Assembly (NCBI GenBank): GCA_006937955.1 | Contig: SSNP01000155.1 | Coordinates: 784,364 to 848,363 of the forward strand | Direction: 5' to 3' | DNA from: Pachypanchax playfairii | Taxonomy: Eukaryota; Chordata; Actinopteri; Cyprinodontiformes; Aplocheilidae | Length of the DNA: 64,000 bases | Shown here: positions 1 to 12,058 of the stretch, piece after piece | Layout of the letters: every line of letters starts with the position of its first letter | How positions within the stretch are numbered: position 1 is the stretch's first letter | The notes under the pieces: generated by a model | Seen by the model: the letters and a program-made list of their open reading frames with translations, nothing else | Told to the model about the DNA's origin: nothing | The model's database searches: none | Program-made: the position numbers and the translations under genes

Positions 1-1042
1 CCGTGGGGTCAAAATGATCACAAGAATGGTGAGCAAAAATCCCAGAACCACACGGAGGGACCTAGTGAATGACCTGCAGAGAGCTGGGACCAAAGTAACA
101 AAGGCTACCATCAGTAACACACTACGCCGCCAGGGACTCAAATCCTGCAGTGCCAGACGTGTCCCCCTGCTGAAGCCAGGACACGTCCAGGCCCGTCTGC
201 GGTTTGCTAGAGAGCATTTGGATGATCCAGAAGAGGATTGGGAGAACATCATATGGTCAGATGAAACCAAAATAGAACTTTTTGGTAGAAACTCAACTTG
301 TCGTGTTTGGAGGGGAAAGAATGCTGAGTTGGATCCAAAGAACACCATACCTACTGTAAAGCATGGGGGTGGAAACATCATGCTTTGGGGCTGTTTTTCT
401 GCAAGGGGACCAGGACGACTGATCCGTGTAAAGGAAAGAATGAATGGGGCCATATATCGTAAGATTTTGAGTGAAAACCTCCTTCCATCAGCAAGGGCAT
501 TGAAAATGAGACGTGGCTGGGTCTTTCAGCATGACAATGATCCCAAACACACCGCCCGGGCAACGAAGGAGTGGCTTCGTAAGAAGCATTTCAAGGTCCT
601 GGAGTGGCCTAGCCAGTCTCCAGATCTCAACCCCATAGAAAATCTCTGGAGGGAGTTGAAAGTCCGTGTTGCCCAGCGTCAGCCCCAAAACATCACTGCT
701 CTAGAGGAGATCTGCATGGAGGAATGGGCCAAAATACCAGCAACAGTGTGTGAAAACCTTGTGAAGACTTACAGAAAACGTTTGACCTCTGTCATTGCCA
801 ACAAAGGCTATATAACAAAGTATTGAGATTAACTTTTGTTATTGACCAAATACTTATTTTCCACCATAATTTGCAAATAAATTCTTTAAAAATCAGACAA
901 TGTGATTTTCTGGATTTTTTTTCCTCATTTTGTCTCTCATAGTTGAGGTATACCTATGATGAAAATTACAGGCCTCTCTGATCTTTTTAAGTGGGAGAAC
1001 TTACACAATTGGTGGCTGACTAAATACTTTTTTGCCCCACTG
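1..1042 (+). mobile_element. Tc1-family transposon, left part outside window
   Basis: This is the 3' two thirds of a Tc1/mariner element. Its transposase frame is followed by a right terminal inverted repeat of about 200 bp that ends in GCCCCACTG and a TA dinucleotide at 1043-1044, the expected target duplication. The terminal repeat matches the one at 37796-37994 almost base for base. The left end lies before the window. The element belongs to the same family as the complete copy at 36393-37994 and the copy starting at 63903. Confidence 0.95.
2..826 (+). CDS. Tc1 transposase, N-terminus outside window
   Basis: The frame is open from base 2 of the window and gives residues 67-340 of the family transposase; the internal ATG at 14 is not the real start. 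The protein cuts and pastes its own element in the nucleus by DDE chemistry. The retained part covers the second helix-turn-helix of the paired-like DNA-binding region and the whole DD34E domain: WSDETK (first Asp), QHDNDPKH (second Asp) and NPIENLW (Glu). From the ATG at 14 it differs from the copy at 36609-37631 at about 4 of 270 residues (T to M, T to A, M to I, S to N), with no stop or frameshift. The catalytic residues are therefore intact. Whether the missing N-terminus is intact cannot be seen. Confidence 0.93.
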   Translation, partial: RGVKMITRMVSKNPRTTRRDLVNDLQRAGTKVTKATISNTLRRQGLKSCSARRVPLLKPGHVQARLRFAREHLDDPEEDWENIIWSDETKIELFGRNSTCRVWRGKNAELDPKNTIPTVKHGGGNIMLWGCFSARGPGRLIRVKERMNGAIYRKILSENLLPSARALKMRRGWVFQHDNDPKHTARATKEWLRKKHFKVLEWPSQSPDLNPIENLWRELKVRVAQRQPQNITALEEICMEEWAKIPATVCENLVKTYRKRLTSVIANKGYITKY

Positions 1043-1044
1043 TA

Positions 1045-1561
1045 CATATTGTCTGACTGGCATCCCACCCCATTTACACATCAGAATATGAAGCCCATAA
1101 AAAGGTTTGGTTTTTAACAACTTAACAATGCTTTTTTTCCTTTTTAGCAATTTTATAGGGACATATCACAGTGGCAGGCAGAAATAAACCTTTATACCAC
1201 TGAGAATGTACTGAAAATGCCGGCAGCCTACAGCACTGCATAGACCTCATATGGCAGCATCTTTTATTCTGCACCTCTAAACTGGCTTCTTGATAGATTA
1301 GGACAGACTGATAGACAATGTCATTCACAAGAAAACACATGCTTAATTGAAAATGACTATAATCTCATAACTCTCATTATCAGCTCATAATTTGGCGGTT
1401 TTAACAGGTTGTTGTATGAACACAGTTTGAACTGCAGATATCATTCCACCTTACTTCTGGCAACTAGACATTGGTCTATAACATTCTCACTCAGGCACAC
1501 AGTGGCACACCTCTTAAAGTTTCCCCAGGAACTTTCTATTTTAACTTATTTTTTAGTTTGT
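1045..1561. other. no recognised feature
   Basis: AT-rich unique-looking sequence between the Tc1 element and a LINE fragment. No coding signal or repeat boundary was recognised. Confidence 0.5.
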
Positions 1562-2230
1562 TTAGGTGTTGTACCATGAGGAAACCTGTGTAAATGTCAG
1601 TAAAACTGGGAACGCCTTGTGATCCTCTTGGAATGGCCTACAGTTGTAAAGGACAGATGGATGAAGGCAGGATGTTTTCAATAGAACTGGTACCTTCTCC
1701 TGAGTGATGCTAAGGTTGATGAGCTGTGGCAGAATCCCACATAGCTGATCTGCACAAGCCTTAATGACTCTGGGGTTAACACCATCTGGACCTGCTGCCT
1801 TGTTCCTGTTTAGTATATCCAGCTGCTTGTTCACCTGACTGCTGGGCACAGACAGGCAAAAGGGGACACCAGCTTCTTCTGATGTTGTTGAAGATGATAG
1901 AACAACACCAGAAATAATATCCATGACTGAGGTAGAAGGACAGGAAGGTGAGTTTGGTGAGTTTGTCACTAAGCTGAACCTATTAAAGAACATATTCAGT
2001 TTATTAGCTCTGTCAAGACTTCCATCTAATTGATCCTCCTTCTGTTTAAATCCTGTGATCTTCTTCATCCTTGACCACACATCTCTTACATTATTCTGAT
2101 GGAGCTTGCTCTCCAGCTTTTTCTTGCACATTTCCTTGTTGATTCTTGACTGTAAATTCTCTTTGTACACTTCAAAATGCGTCCCTGTCTCTCTCTCTAA
2201 AAGCTCTTTTTCTTGTTCTAGAAGCAACCA
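1562..2230 (-). pseudogene. CR1/L2-type LINE fragment, linker plus start of RT
   Basis: On the minus strand a 220-codon open stretch reads through a basic, helical linker (KKLESKLHQNNVRDVWSRMK, then a GFKQ motif and a Phe-Phe-Asn-Arg-Phe element). It then enters the first reverse transcriptase block, NKAAGPDGVNPRVIKACA followed by LCGILPQLINLSI. This order is typical of the region between endonuclease and RT in fish CR1/Rex1-like LINEs. After KTSC the similarity to RT block 2 disappears, which indicates a frameshift or breakpoint near 1680. Neither the endonuclease nor the catalytic RT motifs are present. It is a dead 5'- and 3'-truncated piece; the exact clade is uncertain. Confidence 0.75.
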
Positions 2231-2718
2231 AAGAAAAACAAAGAATAAACAAACAAAAAAGGGAAAAAAGCCAAATGCAAAAATAGGGAAAACAATTCTC
2301 CAAAGCTCTATTCTCTAACACTGCAGATAACTTACAGCTAAAAACAAGCCACAGCATTTTCAAATTCCACTCTCCACACACACCCTTCCCACCCACTTGC
2401 GCCATGTATCTAAAGAACATTTTAATTGACGTGGCAATTAGGCAAGTCAAAACAGAATTCCTCTGGAACCTCTTTGCAAAGAGAATACTGTAATTCCTAA
2501 GGCAAAGTCATCCTGAGAAGTAGAACTTGTCTCTTTGCCAGAGAGAGAGAAGGAGAGAGCAAATTTGCTGCAGAGAAAATACCTGGGAATAATATGTGAT
2601 TAACTTCATAAACACAGGAAATTTTCTTGCAATTTTAACCAAATTAAAACAATATATTTCATATATCAATCAGCCTTAACATTGTGACCTCTGACAGGTT
2701 AAAGTGCAGTCTTTTTTC
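2231..2718. other. no recognised feature
   Basis: A-rich and low-complexity spacer between the LINE fragment and the TTAA-flanked repeat. Nothing supportable was seen. Confidence 0.5.
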
Positions 2719-2722
2719 TTAA

Positions 2723-3265
2723 AGAGGACATTTCACAAACATTTCATGACTTTGTGGTTATTTCTTAAGTATTAACCAGTAATATGAAACATTTTTTTAT
2801 CTAAGAAAAATTAAGAAACACTAATTTACAGACCTTTCATTCTATCTGTGTCAAAATTCGGGCAGCAGCTCATAAATATTCACTATTCGAATTTACTGGA
2901 CTCAGATTGGCTAACAAACTAGCCTATGAGAGCAAGGTATACTGTTTCCTGCCCCGCTGCGTATGGCAACAGACACGTAGTCTTTTCTTGTTTGCTACGT
3001 CTTATGCTACAGCTTTTAGCCAGCAGCATGCTAGGCATGGTTTCAACTGCGGGAGCTGATGAATACTAACGAGCAAAGGAGTTGTTATGAAACAAATACA
3101 GGCAGTTTGAACTCGGGAGAACTCAGGTGTTATCACCAACTGCATAGTTTGAGAGATAAAAACTGGAAGACAAGTTGTTGACCTGTTTTCACACCCACTA
3201 TGAAGGTAAGAACACCTGTGGAGCTAAAATATTCAACTGAAACCTCAGAAAAAACGTTTTTAAAT
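2723..3265 (+). mobile_element. TTAA-flanked non-autonomous element, copy A
   Basis: This is the first of two copies of a ~560-bp repeat; the other is at 30830-31393 in the same orientation. They share long exact blocks, for example CTAACAAACTAGCCTATGAG and TTTTAGCCAGCAGCATGCTA. The left end follows TTAA (2719-2722) and reads AGAGGACATTTC, matching the inverted terminus of copy B. The right end is degraded near 3265. TTAA targets suggest piggyBac-like mobilisation, but no transposase is present. The copy contains ATGAAG immediately followed by GTAAGA (3200-3211), which resembles a first exon and splice donor. Confidence 0.65.
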
Positions 3266-3777
3266 GTAATGTATACCAGAGGCATCCAGAGTGACGTCTA
3301 ATATGAAGCTGAAAATGTTTTTTGGTGAGTATCCACATTGACAAGTTTCAAAACAGCAGCTCAAAGTTTTAAAAGTTAGTTTGTACTGCTTGAAAAGATA
3401 ATGTGGGTAATATTGGACATATAAAAAATACTGTCAAATACCATAAAACAGATATAAATTAGAAAAAACCGTGATATGAAAATGTTGCCATACCACCCAG
3501 CCCTATATGCTAACTATAATGGTCAACCTTTTTTTTTATTATTTTCCTTTATTAATCTATCGTGGGGAAATTTGGCCCTGCATTTAACCCATCCTCACCG
3601 TGAGGAGCACTGGGCAGCCATCTTGTACATTGCTCGGGGGACAGTTGCAGCGTTCACTATCATATAAGATATACAGCATATAAGATAAAATGTTACCTTT
3701 GGTGTTACATAGTCTTAATTTGTCCTGAAATATAACTGATATCCTTGAGTTATTTTCAGACTAGGAAGTTAAACACT
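3266..3777. other. no recognised feature
   Basis: No coding or structural RNA signal was recognised. One short open frame at 3476-3667 has no protein-like motif. Confidence 0.45.
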
Positions 3778-4284
3778 TGTTAGGTCTTGGGGTTTTGTTT
3801 ATTTCTTTTTTATTTATTGAGGATGTTTGTTCCAGTTTATCTGTGTTTAGATTTTCCCTGGTTCCTTTCTTGTTTCATGTTTAAACTTTGTCGTGTCTCT
3901 TGTTTTCCTGTTGGACTTTTATTGGACTCTTTATTTCTTGTCATGCTTTCATTTTGATATCATTTATACTTCCTGTCTTCACCCGTCTTTCCGTATCGGG
4001 ATTGTGTTTCCCGTTTCCTCCTCAGTTCAGTGTCTTTCCGTTCAGGTGTTCTGAGTTAGGTAATTAAATTCCATGTGTATTTAAGTTAGTGTGTCAGTTC
4101 AGTTTTCATGCTCAGATCACAGCTTGTGTGTGAAGTCTTCCTCCATTCCACCTGGTTCCAAGCATTATGTAAGTTTGCTATTCCATCGGCATTCCTTTTC
4201 CTTTCTCATTAAATTGTCGTATCAACGTTAAGACGTTGTGTACTGTAAGACTGCGTTTGGGTCCAGCCTTTTCCTTTGCTCACA
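3778..4284 (+). mobile_element. solo-LTR-like block
   Basis: It starts TGTTAGGTCTTGGGGTTTTG, nearly the same as the start of the LTR at 53946 (TGTCAGGTCTTGGGGTTTTG). Both continue with a T-rich promoter-like stretch, a GTATTTAAGT TATA-type box and a 3' end containing TTTGGGTCC. No internal region follows, so this looks like a solo LTR. The right edge and target duplication are not clean. Confidence 0.55.
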
Positions 4285-4444
4285 CACAATGAACTTAACA
4301 ACACTCAGTTTACCTAAAATCTCATCTCTCTTCCAGGCCCCCCCCTCGTGAGTGCTACCCCTCGAGCTGCCTGAATAAAATGGTGAATAAATTCCTGTAA
4401 CTAACCCTAACCCTTTTCATCGAGACATTTTTAGAACGTGAAAT

Positions 4445-4755
4445 ACCACTTTCCACTATAGTATCTACACTGTCTTCCCGACTCCCCCTGACTCAGCACA
4501 TGGCCTGTATTGTCTTGTGTTTCCATTGTGTTCACGGAAGTGAGGGTGAAGGTGTGGAGAAGGGTGGGGTTTTGATTTGCAAGCAAAAAGTCTGTGATAC
4601 AGAAAGTAGTCCGACACAGAAAACCCAGCAGCACGGCAGGAAGCTTCACAGTCTCAGTTTCAGAAAAACACCTAGGATTTTTTCAACGTTTTTCCCGTGG
4701 AAGGTTAGTGCGGTGCGGGGCTGAGTAGATGACAGTGGAAAAGGGGCATTAGTGT
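4445..4755. mobile_element. MITE with imperfect terminal inverted repeats
   Basis: The left end (CCACTTTCCACTATAGTATC) and the reverse complement of the right end (CCCCTTTTCCACTGTCATCT) form imperfect inverted repeats. The interior shares TGTGTTTCCATTGTGTT with the MITE at 43498-43884. No coding capacity was seen. The target duplication is unclear. Confidence 0.5.
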
Positions 4756-5004
4756 CTTGCTTCGGACCTTCACAGCTCGACGCATGTGTGTTTAATCTGC
4801 AGGGGCAGCATGCACACACCAAGCAGGTCCTGGTTTAACATTGTTACGTCACTATGTTATGTGTCAGTTGTTTTCCAGGTGAGAGAGGAGCAGCTGCTTA
4901 GAGCACAGGATTAAGGAGGATTACTGAGAAATGTGTGAATTAAGCCAAAGACCACAGAGGGGGGGTGTTAGGGTAATAAAGTAATAGCATCACAACATGG
5001 TTAA

Positions 5005-5265
5005 ATGGTAAATGTGCAGTTTTTGTATAGTGCTTTTCTGGTCATTCAGATGGCTCAAAGGGCTTTTACACAATAAGTTTTACATTCACCCATCCCGATA
5101 CGTAAATCAGGGGGAAAAGGGAGGGCTAACATTCATACATCCCGAAATGCAAATTGTGGGGCTACATGAGATTCAGTGTCTTGCCCAAAGACACTTCGAC
5201 ATGTGGTGGTGGAGATTGATCTACCAACCTTCTGGAAGACGACCGCTCTAACCACTTATCCACAG
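5005..5265 (+). repeat. teleost short interspersed repeat
   Basis: It contains TGTATAGTGCTTTTCTGGTC, a CATTCACCCATCC block, TGTCTTGCCCAAAGACACTT and a 3' part ending CCGCTCTAACCACTTATCCA. This combination belongs to a short non-coding repeat common in teleost genomes. Its exact class (SINE or MITE) cannot be settled here. Confidence 0.5.
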
Positions 5266-8200
5266 CCACCCTATTAAAAGCTACAAAGTTTTATTTTTTG
5301 CGCGATATAGGACCTTTAGGTATTTCCTTGAAAATGTGTTTATTAGATTAAGATTACATTGGCCAAAATTACTCACAATAGCCCCTTAAGGGAAAAAAAG
5401 AGTGATGATGTCCACAAGCATATCCACAGATATTTTACCACATGAAAGCATTCAGCAAAATTACCTCACAAACTATAAAGAAGGATTAAAAAGGAGAGGC
5501 AACTGTTTGACAAGTAAACTATCAGGCATGGCAGTGATTGTCTGGGGTCATGACAGCTCTTTTCAGAACTGGTTTAGACTTCCCCCTCGATTTAATACAC
5601 AAAAGTGGATAATGACGAAAGGCAGTCATTACCAAGCAGCTACAACCCATCACCAGGAGAGATAATTGGGGACATGGTAAACCTGGAAGGCTGAAGAAGC
5701 AAAGGTAGGCCCCGACTTTGAACAGCCTGATCTCTTTGTCTATCACCGACTGCAGGCTCTGCATTTTAAAAGCTCTGTCAGAACTTGACACAACTTAGTT
5801 GTTGGATTTGACACAACATTCTCTGGGCTTCCTGTCATGTTTTGACAAGGTGAAAACAGCAAGCTCAGATTATGCCCTCAAAGTGAGTATTATTTAAAAA
5901 TCCCATAGCCTCATACTCCTGTGTTGATTTTAGAAAATACCCTCCTGCTTTTCCAACAACTGCACAAATCATAATAAATGAAGTAACTGTATTACTATTG
6001 GCTGAGCTTTGTGTGTCTGGTTCTGTAATGGGACAAATATGTGTCAAAACTAACAGGATCATATACTGCCACCTACGATGACACTTAAACTACCAACTAA
6101 CACTCAAGTAATAAAATGTTTAAACAAACAAATAATCTATTTCTAGCTCATTACTTGATTACTTGAATACTTTTATTTTTATATTTCTGACGTTGTGGTC
6201 CTGTGTTGATCAACCCAAAAACACAAACATGACCAATTTCTACGATGCGTTTCAGGCCTCCATAGTCAGTCAAGAGTTAAATCTACAGAGCATTCTTTCC
6301 TCACAGAGTGCCATTAAAAGCCCTGAATCTCACCTAACCATCATTTGTCTTCACCGTTAGTTAGTTCCGATCAATTACCTTTAACCAATGCAGCTTTCAC
6401 ATTTAAGAAAACAGGAAGAACTGCTTATTCATTACTGCTCTTTTTGCCAGTCTTTTAAATACTCCCTTGGGTCGGTTCCACTAGCTCTCTTTTTCTTGTA
6501 GGAAGGCTCCTATTAAAAACATCACTCACCATGGGGTCCAGTGTGCAACAGACAAGAGCACTGGGACCCTCTGAAACCCCGCTCAGGCTGTGCACTGACA
6601 TAAAATGCAAAGACTAACTGACTTAATCACGGTCTTTAAAATAGCAAACAATTGTCACAGTTGAGCTGCAGTTCTGAGTTCTGTCTGACAGAGTTATGAG
6701 CAGGGCGGAAAACTTTAAAAATTAGGTGACTGTATCAGTCATTAAGCACCTGTGGTGGAGTTGGGAAGTCTGTTCTAGCATAAATAAAAGTCATTGAAGA
6801 CAAATGTATGGACGGTTGCCTGATTGCACAGCAGTGGAGCTTAATTCTAGTTAAGTGATAAAGTATGGATATGTTCAATTATGTTAGATTACTAAAAATA
6901 GTTTCTGTTTCAAACCAAATTCTTTGCATGCTCAGTCAGTCTTATATTTCTATGATAAATGATGGAAAATAAAGCTTTCAGAACTGAGGATATTGGGAGA
7001 AGATAAGTGGCAAAAAACCCTGATTCACACATGAGCTACAGACTTATTCATAACGTGGAGTGAAAGAGGCAGGAGTGAAATTCTATAATTCAATCTCCCT
7101 GCTGTGCCCCACCCTCCCTCTGTCAGAGAGCCATCCTGGACTCCCAACCCGTTTGTCTTCTAAACAGAAAGAAAATGCAAAGCAGGCTGCTTCTAAACTC
7201 TGGGAAACGCCACAGGAAATCTCTGGGGGGAAATTAAATAAGGTCACTAAGATCCACACAGTAAAATGTAAATAAAGTATTAATTAACCCTCGATTGAGA
7301 GGATCAACATTAAAATAATCAGTAGCACCGTGTCCTCTCATCGGAAGATTTACAAAACAACAAGAGACTCAGAAAGCAGGAGAGCATGAACACCTCGTTC
7401 AGACAAGCAGAGATCAGAAAGTCAACAAGGGGATGAACAAAATGAGTAACAAGGGCATTAGCAAATGGTTGCACAAACATCCCTCCTGATGCTCATAATC
7501 CTCCTTACTTTTATATTTCAACACATCACCCAGTGCTGGTTTGGCTGAATGCCAGGCAGGATGATGTAAACATTTCCCTTCACTCCTCCTCACTTTTCCC
7601 TTCATCCAAGAAACTCCTTTTTTACTTTCACCCTTAATGTCTGTCCTCCCGTTGCAGAGCCATAGAGGTGCTCCAAAGATCTGGTCTGAACAGTCTATAG
7701 GCAGCATAGAGAAAGGCCAGTGGGATGCTGCATGTTTCATTCACTGGGAAAAAAGGTCTGATGCCAGTTTTACGCCGACCCCCCGATTCTCCATAATGTG
7801 AATGAACTTTTGCGAATAAAAGGCAAACCTACATAAACGCCCCTGCAGCTATAGGACCCTAACTGGGTGAGAGCGTGTGGGCGACGCCAAACAACAACAA
7901 CAAACCACACAGGGAATTACTCTGCATGCCAAGATTCCCCTTTTTTTCACCCCTTCAACCAAACAGGAGGAAGCTCCGCTGCAGCAGGGTGCCTGAAATG
8001 GGTGGGCTGTTGACAGAACAACAGCCTGTTGGGGGGTCATAGCTGACCCTGCCCAGGTCTCAGTGTGAAACCATCTACAGGCATTGCAATTAACACCTAC
8101 TCCACCAACATGAAAGTGGCTGCAAAATAAAAATATTCAAATCAGCATCTCAAAACCCCACAAAGACATCAAAGTGCATGCATTGTAAAAAGGTTAGAGA

Positions 8201-9247
8201 ACACAGAATGGCTAAACTCTTTCAAACAGCTTTATTTCCCTTCACGCAGCTGAAACAGTGCATAATCCCATCTGTGAGCAGATGAAGTGGTGGTTGGCTG
8301 GCAGCAAACAAAAAGTGATAATTCACTTCTGAAGCTCTTCAATTTACATCTTCCTTGAACCTCTAACAAAAGTAAACTCATCTAATATGATGTTTATGAT
8401 GTTCTAGTCTGAAATATTTCTACATAAGAAGGTATAATGCTGCACACGGTAAAACTTTATAACACAGGTTGACATTTCTGGTTCTGTCCACATGCGAACA
8501 ATATTTTGTGAATACGCAAATATGTTTTACTCATTCAGTAAAATGGAAACATTTTAGGAGCCTCAAAAAAGGTTCCTGAAAGGAACAAATCCTGAAACGC
8601 CAGGCTTGTATTTTCATGTAGACAACTCAAACCCAACTTTTAAAAAAAATATTTTCTCAAACTCTCATATTTCACAGAAATGTGCCATTAATATATTTTC
8701 AGAAATTACAAATTTTATGACTGGTTTGAAAAAGTGTTTTGGTTTAGACAAGGTCTGTATTTAAAAACTCAATTATGAAACAGTCGTGACATTTAGTTGG
8801 TATTTCAAATCTTGTACAGTCAATTTTTACTACTTGGAATTTTGGAGCATAATCAACTGCCGAAATATAGACTTAGTCCAGATATTGGTAAATTACTTCA
8901 GTATTACTGGCCCAAATTAGTTTTTGTAAAGCTTCTGTAATCGCTGTGACTAATCAAGATCATTTTGACTGATAAAGAGGCAGTGAGTAGTATGGATTTT
9001 GATTCCAAACTCTAGTCTAGTTAAAAAGCCCTGTTACTTTACAGTGACCTGGTGAGAAGTAATTGCTGGTACATGTAAAAAAAAAACTCTTGACGTGTAT
9101 AGGGGTCATTTGCACATAAAAATCTGTACTGAACCACTAACATTCAGAACTTTTTAAGACCTTAACTTTTCAATATCTCACATTAAAAATGTGTTACATT
9201 GATTACTGGTTACATTTAGAAGTCCTTTTACTAATAAAAAAAAACAT
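5266..9247. other. 4-kb stretch with no recognised feature
   Basis: Several short open frames occur on both strands, but none has recognisable domains, splice-site pairs that agree in phase, or compositional signs of coding. No terminal-repeat pairs were found by eye. Old, unrecognisable repeats may be present. Confidence 0.5.
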
Positions 9248-9370
<123 letters not shown>

Positions 9371-11522
9371 CGGACGGGTCCTGACTGTTGTCTGTGCCTA
9401 CGGGCCAAACAGCAGCTCAGAGTACCCACCCTTCTTGGAGTCCTTGGGTGGGGTGCTGGAGAGCGCCCCTCCCGGGGACTCTATCGTCCTTCTGGGGGAC
9501 TTCAACGCTCACGTGGGCAATGACAGTGAGACCTGGAGGGGCGTGACTGGGAGGAACGGCCCCCCTGATCTGAACCCGAGTGGTGTTCTGTTGTTGGACT
9601 TCTGTGCTCGTCACGGATTGTCCATAACGAACACCATGTTCAGGCACAAGAGTGTCCACCTTAACACCTGGCATCAGGACACCTTGGGCCGCAGTTCGAT
9701 GATCGACTTTGTAGTCGTGTCGTCGGACTTGCGGCCCCTTGTCCTGGACACTCGGGTAAGGAGAGGGGCGGAGCTGTCAACTGATCACCACCTGGTGGTG
9801 AGTGGGCTCAGATGGTGGGGGAGGATGCCGGTCAGGCCTGGCAGGCCCAAACGAGTCGTGAGGGTCTGCTGGGAACGCCTGGCGGAGTCCCCTGTCAGAG
9901 AGAGCTTCAACTCTCACCTCCGGGAGAGCTTCAACCATGTCCCGAGGGAGGCGGGGGGCATAGAGTCCGAGTGGGCCATGTTCCGCGCCTCTATTGTCGA
10001 GGCTGCTCATCAGAGCTGTGGCCGTAAGGTTGTCGGTGCTTGTCGTGGCGGCAACCCCCGAACTCGCTGGTGGACACCAGCAGTGAGGGATGCCGTCAAG
10101 CTGAAGAAGGAGTCCTATCAGGCCTTTTTGGCGTGTGGGACTCCAGAGGCAGCTGACAGGTATCGGCAGGCCAAGCGAGCTGCGGCTCGGGTGGTTGCTG
10201 AGGCAAAAACTCGGGCGTGGGAGGAGTTCGGAGAGGCCATGGAGAAGGACTTCCGGATGGCTTCGAGGAGGTTCTGGTCCACCATCAGGCGTCTCAGGAG
10301 GGGGAAGCAGTGCACCGTTAACACTGTATACAGTGGCGATGGTGGGCTGCTGACCTCGACTCGGGATTGAGGAGGAGCAATGTGGTTTTCGTCCTGGCCA
10401 TGGAACAATGGACCAGCTCTACACCCTCTTCGGGGTCCTGGAGGGGGCATGGGAGTTCACCCAACCAGTCTACATGTGCTTTGTGGATCTGGAGAAGGCG
10501 TTTGACCGTGTCCCCCGGGGGCTCCTGTGGGGGGTGCTCCGGGAGTATGGGGTACCGGACTCCCTGGTACGGGCAGTCCGGTCTCTGTATGACCGGTGTC
10601 AGAGCTTGGTCCGCATTTCCAACTGTAGGTCGGATCCGTTTCCGGTGAGGGTTGGACTCCGCCAAGGCTGCCCTTTGTCTCTGATCCTGTTCATCACCTT
10701 TATGGACAGGATTTCTAGGCGCAGCCGAGGTGTTGAGGGGATCCGGCTCGGCGACTGCAGGATTGGGTCTCTGCTTTTTGCGGATGACGTGGTTCTGTTG
10801 GCTTCGTCGGGCCGTGATCTACAGCTCTTGCTGGGGCGGTTCGCGGCTGAGTGTGAAGCGGCGGGGATGAGAATCAGCACCTCCAAGTCCGAGGCCATGG
10901 TCCTCAATCGGAAAAAGGTGGAGTTCACTCTCCGGGTCGGGGGCGAGGTCTTGCCCCAGGTGGAGGAGTTTAAGTACCTCGGGGTCTTGTTCACGAGTGA
11001 GGGGAAAATGGGGCGTGAGATCGACAGGCGGATCGGTGCGGCATCTGCAGTAATGCGGACCCTGCGTCGATCTGTCGTGGTGAAGAAGGAGCTGAGCCAG
11101 AAGGCGAAGCTCTCGATTTACCGGTAGTGACCGAAAGAATGAGATCGCGGGTACAAGCGGCCGAAATGAGTTTTCTCCGCAGGGTGGCCGGGCTCTCCCT
11201 TAGAGATAGGGTGAGAAGCTCGGTCATCCGGGAGGGGCTCAAAGTAGAACCGCTGCTCCTCCGCATCGAGAGGAGCCAGATGAGGTGGCTCGGGCATCTG
11301 GTCAGAATGCCTCCCGGACGCCTCCCAGGTGAGGTGTTCCGGGCACGTCCCATGGGACGGAGGCCCCAGGGAAGACCCAGGACATGCTGGAGGGACTACG
11401 TCTCCCGGCTGGCCTGGGAATGCCTTAGGATCCCCCCGGATGAGCTGGCGGTTGTGGCCGGGGAGAGGGAAGTCTGGGCTGCCCTGCTTAGACAGCTGCC
11501 CCCGCGACCCGACCCCGGATAA
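9371..11522 (+). pseudogene. Rex3 endonuclease-reverse transcriptase, broken
   Basis: The first part (to 10370) encodes the C-terminal two thirds of an APE-type endonuclease, with LLGDFNAHVGND and the STDHHLVV motif, then a basic linker. It ends in a premature TGA at 10370; the next frame (GFRPGHGTMDQLYTL) resumes in RT, so the intervening start of RT has been lost. RT block A (FVDLEKAFDRVPRGLLW), block B (GLRQGCPLSLILF) and the catalytic block C (LLFADDVVLLAS) follow to a TAG at 11127. A second deletion of roughly 15 codons lies at that TAG. The C-terminal domain then runs from 11127 to the natural stop at 11522 (PPRPDPG). The catalytic Asp residues are present but the protein could not be made whole. 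Loss of the missing pieces is inferred from the general RTE domain order. Confidence 0.88.
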
Positions 11523-11532
11523 GCGGAAGAAG

Positions 11533-11533
<1 letters not shown>
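9371..11533 (+). mobile_element. Rex3/RTE-type LINE, 5'-truncated and internally deleted
   Basis: An RTE-clade LINE of the Rex3 type, recognised from its endonuclease and RT motifs, its very short 3' UTR (GATAAGCGGAAGAAG) and a 3' end that runs straight into a tetranucleotide tail. The 5' end is missing, as expected from incomplete target-primed reverse transcription. The high GC of about 2 kb contrasts with the AT-rich surroundings. The internal frame is broken twice; see the pseudogene entry. Confidence 0.9.
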
Positions 11534-11804
<271 letters not shown>

Positions 11805-12058
11805 CCTCCCTCCGCCTTCGGGTGGGGGGACGGGTCCTGACTGTTGTCTGTGCCTACGGGCCAAACAGCAGCTCAGAGTACCCACCCTTCTTGGAGTCCT
11901 TGGGTGGGGTGCTGGAGAGCGCCCCTCCCGGGGACTCTATCGTCCTTCTGGGGGACTTCAACGCTCACGTGGGCAATGACAGTGAGACCTGGAGGGGCGT
12001 GACTGGGAGGAACGGCCCCCCTGATCTGAACCCGAGTGGTGTTCTGTTGTTGGACTTC
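11805..12058 (+). mobile_element. second, partial Rex3 copy (endonuclease region)
   Basis: It begins 5' of the point where the first copy starts (TCGGGTGGGGGGACGGGTCC). It then repeats 9372-9603 of the first copy without a difference that I could find, including the GDFNAHVGND coding segment. It stops abruptly inside the endonuclease domain at GTTGTTGGACTTCT and is joined to a different repeat. A LINE insertion normally keeps its 3' end, so this copy is a deletion remnant, a duplication product or a misassembly. Confidence 0.9.

Noticed and set aside
4396..4412. CTAACCCTAACCC telomere-like motif
   Set aside because: Only about two units; chance occurrence in AT-rich DNA.
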